Below are positions 29,009 to 36,239 of a stretch of DNA of 64,000 nt, one piece after another (position 1 is the stretch's first letter; each line of letters opens with the position of its first letter). The notes under the pieces are model-generated. The model saw nothing but the letters and a program-made list of their open reading frames with translations, searched no databases and was not told the DNA's origin. The position numbers and the translations under genes were made by a program. Origin of the DNA: Methyloprofundus sp. (GTDB lineage: Bacteria; Pseudomonadota; Gammaproteobacteria; Methylococcales; Methylomonadaceae); NCBI GenBank assembly GCA_016592635.1, contig AP023240.1:2831630-2895629 (forward strand), in the 5' to 3' direction.

Positions 29009-29055
29009 GGTACTATTAAATCCTCACCCCTTAGGGGGGAGGATTTAATAGTACC
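29009..29055. repeat. 47-bp near-perfect palindrome at head-to-head repeat ends
   Basis: Arms of 22 bases (29009-29030 and 29034-29055) with one mismatch surround the loop TTA. The arm core GGTACTATTAAATCCTC is the terminal sequence of dispersed repeat family 1, so two element ends face each other here. As RNA it would form a very stable hairpin just behind the TPR gene and may end its transcript. Confidence 0.75.
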
Positions 29056-29184
29056 CAAAAGTATGGCACAGGTTTTTAACTTCATAGTCGTATTAAAAAT
29101 ACGGGCGCCAGGCTACGCAACTATTTTTCTAACGCGATTGTGGAGTCAAAAGATCAGTCAGACTCGGGTATTATTAAATTCTCG
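29039..29184 (+). repeat. Dispersed repeat family 1, copy C
   Basis: The copy runs from GAGGATTTAATAGTACCC to CGGGTATTATTAAATTCTCG. It aligns over its whole length with the inverse of 18844-18992. Both ends are imperfect inverted repeats of each other. It lies in the 720-base gap between the exosortase cluster and the dTDP-sugar operon. Confidence 0.75.
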
Positions 29185-29640
29185 TTCCTTACGCCTTATT
29201 ATTCTAGAAATAAGCTATACCCTTATATGCTTATAAAGTTCTTTTAGTGCTTCTGTTTTATTCTCAAGACACAAGTGCTAAACTCATATTTTTCTAGCAC
29301 TGATGCCAATAAACACCTTTTATACGCGGACATAATAAAACGAGGCATTAAATTTTTAACCCTAAAAAGCTAAGATCATAATATTAGCAAATATAACAAA
29401 CAACGTTACGCTCCTCCTGCCTTATAATACAACTTGATTTATAGCAGATTACAACGTTTTTCATCACAGCTGCGGAGTTAAAATACTAATCAAACTTGGA
29501 GGTTATTGCATTCTTATTTATATGCACACAATCATAGCTAACTAAAAAATACCTCTAACAAAATAAAATGGAAAACAAAAGGCTATACACCTTAGCTTTT
29601 TTCTAATCGGATATTTTTTAATAATTCAAGGAGCAAGATC
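29185..29640. other. Gene-free spacer ahead of the dTDP-sugar operon
   Basis: The rest of this gap has no coding frame that I trust. A stretch near 29460-29510 weakly recalls the end of repeat family 1 and may be a decayed copy. The last bases hold the AAGGAG ribosome-binding site of the acetyltransferase gene; the promoter of that operon should lie here but could not be fixed. Confidence 0.5.
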
Positions 29641-30204
29641 ATGGCATTTCTTAATGATGAACAACTAAAAAAAATGCACTTCAAAACTTTAGGGCATAAT
29701 GTACGCATTAGTGATAAAGCATCTATCCATAATGCTAGCCAAATTGAACTTGGAGATAACTCACGAATTGATGATTTTTGTGTCATTTCTGGTAAAGTAT
29801 CACTAGGAAGAAATGTACATATTGCCGTTTTCTGCAATGTAGCAGGCGGTGATAAGGGCATCGTATTTGAAGATTTTTCAGGGCTTGCATACGGATGCCA
29901 TGTTTTCACTCAAAGCGATGACTACACAGGAAGAACACTGACAAACCCTACAGTGCCAGAAAAATATAAGCGAGAAGCAAAAAAAGCTATTGTCATAGGC
30001 AGACACTCCATTGTTGGAACAAACTCGCTAATTTTCCCTGGCGTTGTTTTAGCTGAAGGCACTGCAGTTGGAGCTCTATCAATGATTACAAAATCAACCG
30101 AAGAATGGTCTGTATACGTTGGAAACCCAGCAAAACGTGTTAAAGCTCGCAAACGCGACCTTTTGCAATTAGAGAAAGAGTATTTAGCAAGTGAAGAAAA
30201 ATAA
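29641..30204 (+). CDS. Left-handed beta-helix acetyltransferase
   Basis: The 187-residue protein shows the hexapeptide-repeat pattern of a trimeric beta-helix acyltransferase. ASIHNASQIELGDNSRIDDFCVISGKVSLGRNVHI leads to IGRHSIVGTNSLIFPGVVLAEGTAVGALSMI and the terminal GNPAKRVK. These enzymes acetylate sugar hydroxyls or amines from acetyl-CoA. The segment DKGIVFEDFSGLAYGCHVFTQSDDY holds the usual loop residues of the O-antigen acetyltransferase group. It has a clear AAGGAG site and heads an operon for a 4-amino-4,6-dideoxy sugar. Because a separate WecD-like N-acetyltransferase follows, this one may O-acetylate the glycan, which is inference. Confidence 0.82.
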   Translation: MAFLNDEQLKKMHFKTLGHNVRISDKASIHNASQIELGDNSRIDDFCVISGKVSLGRNVHIAVFCNVAGGDKGIVFEDFSGLAYGCHVFTQSDDYTGRTLTNPTVPEKYKREAKKAIVIGRHSIVGTNSLIFPGVVLAEGTAVGALSMITKSTEEWSVYVGNPAKRVKARKRDLLQLEKEYLASEEK

Positions 30205-30257
30205 ATCATTTTTAATCATTAGTGAACAATTATATACACCTTAAAGATTTAAAAAAT

Positions 30258-31208
30258 ATGAATTCTATATCAGTTGTAATTCCTGTTTATAATGCAGAAT
30301 TAACGTTAAATGACCTTTACAAACAATTAATTCCAGCAATGGAACAAGTCACTGCCAATTTTGAAATTATTTTTGTAGAAGACTGCGGTAAAGATAACTC
30401 CTGGAATATTATCCAAGAGTTATCAAAAAATGATAATCGAGTTAAGGGACTAAAGTTAAGTAAAAACTATGGTCAGCACAATGCTTTACTTTGTGGAATT
30501 CGTGCCGCTCAATATGAAATGCTTCTGACAATGGATGATGATTTACAAAACCCCGTGTCAGAAATACAAGTACTCATCAATAAACTGGCTGAAGGCTATG
30601 ATGTTGTTTATGGCTACCCAAATAAAGGGCAACATGGGTTATTTAGGAATTTTGCTTCCAGAGTCACTAAGCGCGCTCTGCAAGGAGCAATGGGAGTCAA
30701 AACTGCAAGAAATGTCAGTGCTTTTAGAGCCTTCAAAACCCAACTAAGAGAAGCATTTGTAGATTTTAATAACCCCAATATTTCAATTGATGTACTTTTG
30801 ACTTGGGCTACCAATAACTTTGCAACAGTCCAAGTAAAACATGCGCCGCGTGCTGCAGGTGAATCAAACTACACTTTAAAAAAACTCATTGTACATGCTC
30901 TTAACTTAATGACTGGCTTTTCTGCTTTGCCATTACATCTTGCCAGTGCACTGGGTGTCCTTTTCACTTTATTTGGATTTGGGATTTTAGCGTGGGTTGG
31001 AGCTCAGTATTTTATTTATGGGGCCTCAGTTCCCGGCTTTACTTTTCTTGCATCAATAATAGCTATATTTTCTGGAGCACAGCTATTTGTTTTGGGGATT
31101 TTTGGGGAATATCTAGCACGCATACATTTTCGATCACTCAATCGACCAACTTATTTAGTAAGAGAGTCAATTAATGTATCTAGGCCTTCCAAAGTAGATA
31201 CAGAATGA
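30258..31208 (+). CDS. GT2 glycosyltransferase, polyprenyl-phosphate type (GtrB/ArnC-like)
   Basis: The protein has a GT-A domain that opens with ISVVIPVYNAELTLNDLY, a nucleotide-binding DCGKDNSW and the metal-binding acid cluster LLTMDDDLQNP. Two membrane helices near the C terminus (about residues 225-290) complete the GtrB/DPM1-like plan. Such enzymes put a sugar from a nucleotide donor on undecaprenyl phosphate. The ATG at 30258 was chosen because family members start right before this strand; a GTG at 30222 would add 12 residues. The stop overlaps the next start as ATGA. A GtrA-like protein is encoded two genes later, which fits. Confidence 0.9.
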   Translation: MNSISVVIPVYNAELTLNDLYKQLIPAMEQVTANFEIIFVEDCGKDNSWNIIQELSKNDNRVKGLKLSKNYGQHNALLCGIRAAQYEMLLTMDDDLQNPVSEIQVLINKLAEGYDVVYGYPNKGQHGLFRNFASRVTKRALQGAMGVKTARNVSAFRAFKTQLREAFVDFNNPNISIDVLLTWATNNFATVQVKHAPRAAGESNYTLKKLIVHALNLMTGFSALPLHLASALGVLFTLFGFGILAWVGAQYFIYGASVPGFTFLASIIAIFSGAQLFVLGIFGEYLARIHFRSLNRPTYLVRESINVSRPSKVDTE

Positions 31209-31990
31209 AATTTGACGTTCAACTAGAATCAATTGCTACCAACAACATAAATATGGATTTTTTTTATGTGCCTTGGGACAGTCATACTTTCAACAGAAAC
31301 GTTGCACAAATTTCTAAATTTGAAATTCATAACACTAAAAATGCTCTAGCTGATTTTCAACTGTTTTTAACATGGTGCTTAGAAAATAAAATTACATTTA
31401 TTAGTTGCCGGCTTCTACATAGCCAAGTAAATGAAGCTATATTTCTTGAAAGTAACCGTTTTAAATTTATTGAATTAAATTACCGCCCTATTATTAACAA
31501 CATCGAGTCATTAAAACTCCCTATTTCAGATATTGCTGTAAACGAAGCTGAAAAAGCAGATATGCCTATATTAGCCAATATAGCCGAGAAAGTTTTTCAT
31601 CATGAACGCTTTCATACTGACCCACTCATTGAGACAGACTTAGCAAACAAGAGGTATCGTTTTTGGCTAGAAAATGCCTTCGAACAAAAGCAGCAAAAAA
31701 TCCTTAAATTTACTCTACATAATGAACTTATCGCTTTTTTTGTAGTTGAATACCCAGAGTCTAATCACTGCCTTTGGTCTCTAACTGGCATGTTACCCAA
31801 GTTTCAAGGTAAAGGGCTAGGAAAACAGGTATGGAAAACGATGTTAAAGCACCACCAGAATGAAGCAATCAATACAGTCAGCACCAGTATATCCTCACAT
31901 AATATTCCCGTATTTAATCTGTACGTTGCCTTAGGGTTCAGGTTTCCAGAGCCTTACACAACATTTCATTGCTCATATAACCACGCCTAA
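31205..31990 (+). CDS. GNAT acetyltransferase, WecD-like
   Basis: The 261-residue protein has a GNAT fold at its C-terminal half, with the acetyl-CoA loop LPKFQGKGLGKQVWKTML and the ending NIPVFNLYVALGF. Its N-terminal half (FFYVPWDSHTFNRNVAQI, then LESNRFKFIELNYRPI) resembles the two-domain WecD layout. WecD N-acetylates dTDP-4-amino-4,6-dideoxygalactose (dTDP-Fuc4N) to dTDP-Fuc4NAc. A WecE-like aminotransferase that would make its substrate is encoded two genes downstream in the same tightly packed operon. The call is supported by context more than by catalytic residues. Confidence 0.75.
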   Translation: MKFDVQLESIATNNINMDFFYVPWDSHTFNRNVAQISKFEIHNTKNALADFQLFLTWCLENKITFISCRLLHSQVNEAIFLESNRFKFIELNYRPIINNIESLKLPISDIAVNEAEKADMPILANIAEKVFHHERFHTDPLIETDLANKRYRFWLENAFEQKQQKILKFTLHNELIAFFVVEYPESNHCLWSLTGMLPKFQGKGLGKQVWKTMLKHHQNEAINTVSTSISSHNIPVFNLYVALGFRFPEPYTTFHCSYNHA

Positions 31991-31993
31991 GTC

Positions 31994-32494
31994 ATGATCC
32001 ACATTCAATTTATAAAATATGTTGTCATTGGCCTAGCCTCAAATGGAATTCTTTATGGTGCTTATCTAGGGCTAACAGCCTATGGTTTAGGTCATAAAAC
32101 GGCAATGACTCTGCTTTATGTTATAGGTGTATTACAAACTTTTGTTTTTAATAAAAAGTGGACTTTTTCACATCAAGGTGCTGTTTCAGGTACTCTTATT
32201 AGGTATATATTATCTTATGCCTTAGGTTATATTCTCAATTTATTAGCTCTATATTATTTTGTAGACCAATTACTATTCCCTCACCAAATAATTCAGGGGG
32301 GAATGATTATCCTAAATGCCTTAATACTTTTTATTTTACAAAAGTTTTGGGTATTTAAAGAATCTGACAATAAAACCACTAAGCTCCATGTTGGTCACTC
32401 CACTACTCCACTGTCTAAAAAAAGCAGAAGCAAAAAAAGAAAAAAGAAGAAAAAGAAGAAAAAGAAATCACGCACTAAACGGAGAAAAAAATGA
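31994..32494 (+). CDS. GtrA-family membrane protein with polylysine tail
   Basis: The first 120 residues have four membrane helices with the GtrA pattern (FIKYVVIGLASNGILYGAYLGL, the middle FNKKWTF and the final LQKFWVFKE). GtrA-like proteins probably flip polyprenyl-phosphate sugars across the inner membrane, and a matching GT2 lies two genes upstream. The last 30 residues or so are almost only lysine, arginine and serine, with a run of nine lysines. That tail is not part of the family and comes from an A/G-rich tract at 32417-32491. The frame stays open through it, and the stop overlaps the wecE-like ATG as ATGA, which supports its reality. Confidence 0.85.
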   Translation: MIHIQFIKYVVIGLASNGILYGAYLGLTAYGLGHKTAMTLLYVIGVLQTFVFNKKWTFSHQGAVSGTLIRYILSYALGYILNLLALYYFVDQLLFPHQIIQGGMIILNALILFILQKFWVFKESDNKTTKLHVGHSTTPLSKKSRSKKRKKKKKKKKKSRTKRRKK

Positions 32495-33627
32495 CGGAAA
32501 CCATACCCTTTAATAAGCCATATATGGCGGGAAAAGAACTTTATTATATTGCGCAATCGGTATTAAGCGGACATACCAGTGGAGATGGTGAATTTTCAAA
32601 AAAATGTCAGCACCTATTTGAACAAACATTTCATGCAAAAAAGACATTACTGACCACTTCATGCACTTCTGCTCTGGAAATGACGGCACTGCTTTGTGAC
32701 TTAGATCCAGGGGATGAGGTTATCGTACCATCCTACACGTTTGTTTCGACAGTAAATGCCTTTATTTTAAGAGGTGTACACCCTGTGTTTGTTGATATTC
32801 GAGCTGATACCAAAAATATTGATGAACAATTAATTGAACAAGCGATAAGCTCTAAAACAAAAGCCATTATTCCAGTGCACTATGCTGGCGTCTCTTGTGA
32901 AATGGATACGATCAATGCTATTGCAAAAAGCAATAAACTATTTGTTATAGAAGATGCAGCTCAAGGTGTTAATGCAACTTATAAAGACCAATACTTAGGA
33001 ACTATAGGAGACTTGGGAACCTATAGCTTTCATGAAACCAAGAACTTTATCTGCGGAGAAGGCGGTGCTTTAGTCATCAATAATGCTGAATTTATGGAGC
33101 GCGCTGAAATTCTGCGAGAAAAGGGTACGAATCGCAGTCAATTTTTTCGCGGACAAGTCGATAAATATACTTGGGTTGATGTTGGCTCATCCTATGTTCC
33201 TTCTGATTTATTAGCTGCTTTTTTATATGGCCAACTAGAGCAGATGGACGCTATTAATAATAAACGCAAGGCAATATATTACAGTTATTATGCTGCGCTT
33301 AAACCTCTTGCAGATAAAGGCTTGCTTGAACTACCTATTATTCCAGAACACTGTGGGTCTAATTATCATATGTTCTATATCTTACTTAAGGATATTAAAC
33401 AGCGTACTGAATTAATCTCCTATTTAAAGAGTAATCATATACATGCGGTCTTTCACTACGTTCCACTACACAGCTCTCCAATGGGTGAAAAATTAGGTTA
33501 TAAAAACGGCCAATTACCCATCACTGAAAGTGTAAGCAATCGTTTATTAAGATTGCCTTTCTTCTATGAGCTAACAGAACTGGATATCGAGCGAGTGAGT
33601 CAGAAAATTTCTGAATTTTTATTGTAA
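32491..33627 (+). CDS. wecE: dTDP-4-amino-4,6-dideoxygalactose transaminase (WecE/RffA)
   Basis: The 378-residue protein matches E. coli WecE along its length, with segments such as GDEVIVPSYTFVSTVNAF, VPVHYAGVSCEMD, EDAAQGV and LREKGTNRSQFFRGQVDKYTW. The PLP-binding lysine is K184 in SFHETKN. The enzyme aminates dTDP-4-keto-6-deoxyglucose with glutamate to give dTDP-Fuc4N. With the WecD-like enzyme two genes upstream this yields dTDP-Fuc4NAc for surface glycan. RmlA/RmlB, which supply the keto sugar, are not in the window. A terminator follows at 33657. Confidence 0.93.
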   Translation: MTETIPFNKPYMAGKELYYIAQSVLSGHTSGDGEFSKKCQHLFEQTFHAKKTLLTTSCTSALEMTALLCDLDPGDEVIVPSYTFVSTVNAFILRGVHPVFVDIRADTKNIDEQLIEQAISSKTKAIIPVHYAGVSCEMDTINAIAKSNKLFVIEDAAQGVNATYKDQYLGTIGDLGTYSFHETKNFICGEGGALVINNAEFMERAEILREKGTNRSQFFRGQVDKYTWVDVGSSYVPSDLLAAFLYGQLEQMDAINNKRKAIYYSYYAALKPLADKGLLELPIIPEHCGSNYHMFYILLKDIKQRTELISYLKSNHIHAVFHYVPLHSSPMGEKLGYKNGQLPITESVSNRLLRLPFFYELTELDIERVSQKISEFLL

Positions 33628-33656
33628 TATCACTTTTTGACAGTTCCCTTATTCTA

Positions 33657-33690
33657 AAAACAGTTGCATAACTTATTAAGCAACTGTTTT
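33657..33690 (+). terminator. Terminator of the dTDP-sugar operon
   Basis: AAAACAGTTGC (33657-33667) pairs perfectly with GCAACTGTTTT (33680-33690) around a 12-base loop, ending in TTTTAGT. It lies 30 bases after the wecE stop. Confidence 0.65.
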
Positions 33691-33845
33691 AGTAATGACC
33701 GTCAGCCATCATAAAACAACCAGAATACATGTTTGAACACAAGTCATTAAAACCCACTCAACCTCCTCCTGTTATGCATTTTGTTCTGCTTTTATAAGTC
33801 TAAATTGTTACAATTGTCATAATCATTCAACAACATTTAGTCATT

Positions 33846-35477
33846 ATGAATACACACTCCACACTTCCTAAGCAAGGAATCGACGGCCTGAAAGAAAATT
33901 GGCGCAATGATTTGCAAGCTGGTTTTTTTGTCTTTCTGCTTGCCTTACCTTTATCTTTAGGTATTTCTATAGGTTCAGGTTTTCCACCATCAGCAGGCAT
34001 CATCACGGCAATTGTAGGGGGTTTATTAGTCTCGCGCATTAATGGTTCCTTTGTTGTCATTAATGGTCCTGCAGGAGGCTTAATTGTTGTTATGCTAGCC
34101 GCTGTCGAATCACTCAGTGATGGTGGCGATATGATTTCAGGGTATCGCTACACGCTAGCCGCCATTATGATTGCTGGCTTAGTGCAAGTCATTATGGGCC
34201 GCCTAAAGATGGGCAGCCTGAGTGCTTTTTTCCCTACCCCAGTCGTACATGGCATGCTCGCGGCAATGGGAATCGGCATTATAGCCAAACAAGTTCACGT
34301 CATGATGGGTGTCACACCCGAACCGGGCAACCTGTTTTACATGCTAGGACAAATTCCACATAGTATTTTAAATGCCACCCCAAATGTGGCAACCATTGGC
34401 TTAGTATCCTTGGCTATTTTGATTGTCTGGCCTTTTTTAAAACAAACCAAGATTAGCAAAATTCCCGCCCCCATTATGGTGCTCATAGTCGGTATGGGCA
34501 TGGCACAGTTTTTTGGTATCCAACATGAACATATTCATTTTGGGCAAGCTGAATTACATGAACATTTAATTGCTCCACCATTTTTAGTAGAATTACCTTC
34601 TGACTTTACTGAAGCCTTTTACCTGCCTGACTTTTCTAAAATTTTAACATTTGAATTTTGGATGGCGACTATTAGTATTTGCTTGGTGGTTAGTCTGGAA
34701 AGCTTATTAAGCGCAACAGCAGCAGAAAAACTTGACCCTTATAAAAGACCCACTGATTTAGATCGTGATTTATCCGCTATCGGTTTGGGGAACGTTGTTT
34801 CAGGTTTTTTAGGTGGTTTACCCATGATTGCCGAGTTTATTCGTAGTTCAGCCAATGTTGAGGCTGGCGCAAAAACAGGCTGGGCTAATTTCTTTCATGG
34901 CACAATACTGCTACTTTTTGTGGTGCTGTTTCCACACCTTATTCACAGCATCCCACATGCTTCTTTAGCTGCTTTGCTTGTTATTATTGGTTACCGCCGC
35001 GCTACACCACAAGTATTTGCTCGAGTTTTAGCTATTGGCAAAGATCAACTGCTTTTATTTGTATTAACAATACTAGCTGTTTTAGCCACCAACTTATTAG
35101 TAGGCGTATTTTTTGGTGTCTTTGTAAAATTAATGTTGCACTTATCACGTGGTGTATGGCCAAACAATCTATTTAAAATTCACTTTACCATCACAGAAGT
35201 AGAGGATCGTGTTACTGTAAAAATTATCGGCTCAGCGTTATTCTCTAACTTTTTACCGCTTAAAAGAGCGGTTGATGAGATAGCTCCAGGTAAAAACATA
35301 ACCTTTGATTTCTCACAAGGCTATTTAATAGACCACTCAATCTTAATTTTTATAGATGAATACAGCGCGCATTATGCACGTAATGGTGGTTCTTGCAGGA
35401 AAGTTGGACATGCTTTGGAGACTTATTCTGATCATGATTTAGCGGCACGTTTAATGACTACAGATGACCGAAAATAG
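33846..35477 (+). CDS. SulP-family anion transporter
   Basis: The 543-residue protein has about 12 membrane segments in the SulP pattern. It starts NWRNDLQAGFFVFLLALPLSLGISIGSGFPPSAGIITAIVGGLL and carries INGPAGGLIVV plus the long conserved block DLSAIGLGNVVSGFLGGLPMIAEFIRSSAN. A shortened STAS-like domain fills residues 450-540. SulP proteins carry sulfate, bicarbonate or other anions, coupled to H+ or Na+. The LGGLPMIAEFIRSSAN variant recalls the group often suspected of bicarbonate uptake, but the substrate cannot be settled. It has its own promoter region and a cluster of hairpins behind it. Confidence 0.88.
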   Translation: MNTHSTLPKQGIDGLKENWRNDLQAGFFVFLLALPLSLGISIGSGFPPSAGIITAIVGGLLVSRINGSFVVINGPAGGLIVVMLAAVESLSDGGDMISGYRYTLAAIMIAGLVQVIMGRLKMGSLSAFFPTPVVHGMLAAMGIGIIAKQVHVMMGVTPEPGNLFYMLGQIPHSILNATPNVATIGLVSLAILIVWPFLKQTKISKIPAPIMVLIVGMGMAQFFGIQHEHIHFGQAELHEHLIAPPFLVELPSDFTEAFYLPDFSKILTFEFWMATISICLVVSLESLLSATAAEKLDPYKRPTDLDRDLSAIGLGNVVSGFLGGLPMIAEFIRSSANVEAGAKTGWANFFHGTILLLFVVLFPHLIHSIPHASLAALLVIIGYRRATPQVFARVLAIGKDQLLLFVLTILAVLATNLLVGVFFGVFVKLMLHLSRGVWPNNLFKIHFTITEVEDRVTVKIIGSALFSNFLPLKRAVDEIAPGKNITFDFSQGYLIDHSILIFIDEYSAHYARNGGSCRKVGHALETYSDHDLAARLMTTDDRK

Positions 35478-35503
35478 AAGAAGAGAGTAACAAAATGTAA
35501 AAT

Positions 35504-35597
35504 GATAGGTTGGGGGAAATATGAGCTCCAACCTATCGGGATATTCCAGAATATCGGATTTCATTTTTTAATGCTCCGCAATAAAAAATGAAATCCG
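35504..35597. other. Three consecutive hairpins downstream of the SulP gene
   Basis: Within 94 bases there are GATAGGTTGG/CCAACCTATC (35504-35513 with 35528-35537), ATATTC/GAATAT (35541-35554) and a perfect 16-bp stem CGGATTTCATTTTTTA with its inverse (35555-35570, 35582-35597). No open frame covers them. They may form a terminator array, a small RNA or a repeat of unknown kind between two convergent genes. Confidence 0.55.
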
Positions 35598-35644
35598 ACC
35601 TTGTATTAATACTTTATCCTCTAATTTATGGGGGATCTCAAATA

Positions 35645-36190
35645 TTAATGCCATCCACCATATTGCTTGGTGGGGTCACCTCGAAAACCAGTGGAAGTTT
35701 TATTTGCATCAGGCACCCCTACGGTATTGCCAGCCGCAATCACCATATTTCCGTAAGTGTATCCGCCCAGTTTTTTAGCTTCCTTGGCAATACTAGTCGT
35801 TAAAGGGTTAATTTCATATTTCGATATTGCAGTAGAAATAATCACAGCTTGTAATTTCTCACTACTTCCCTTTGGTTTTGCATGCAAAATAAGAGGTAAA
35901 TCTGTTCCAGCAGGAACTTCTACAGTTACATGCTTACTACTATCTAACTCAGCTTTAACAATAACGCTGCCTGAACTATTCGTTACTTTAATTTCAGCAT
36001 CCGTAACAGCCCCCTTCGTACCCACAACTGAAATTTGTAATACTTTTACTTGCTTGTATGTTTGTACGGGCACCTTAATGGCAGGTTTGTTTGACTTCTT
36101 ACTATTATCACATGCAACTAAAAAAGTACTTGCTATCGATATGGCCAACAAACTAGTGATCAATTTATTATTTTTATTAATATGCATCAT
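35645..36190 (-). CDS. Predicted lipoprotein
   Basis: The 181-residue protein has a lipoprotein signal peptide with the lipobox LVAC (cysteine at about residue 27), so it should be lipid-anchored. Residues about 45-130 form a beta-rich domain (LQISVVGTKGAVTDAEIKVTNSSGSVIVKAEL) like a carboxypeptidase-regulatory or Ig-type fold. The C-terminal part is short and Gly-rich, ending KQYGGWH. I do not recognise the family. AGGAA lies upstream of the paired ATGs at 36190/36187. It follows the cyclase gene on the same strand after 49 bases and may share its transcript. Confidence 0.6.
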   Translation of the reverse strand: MMHINKNNKLITSLLAISIASTFLVACDNSKKSNKPAIKVPVQTYKQVKVLQISVVGTKGAVTDAEIKVTNSSGSVIVKAELDSSKHVTVEVPAGTDLPLILHAKPKGSSEKLQAVIISTAISKYEINPLTTSIAKEAKKLGGYTYGNMVIAAGNTVGVPDANKTSTGFRGDPTKQYGGWH

Positions 36191-36239
36191 TGTATTCCTG
36201 CTTGAATATTACGAAGTTAAATCATAACACACTAATATA

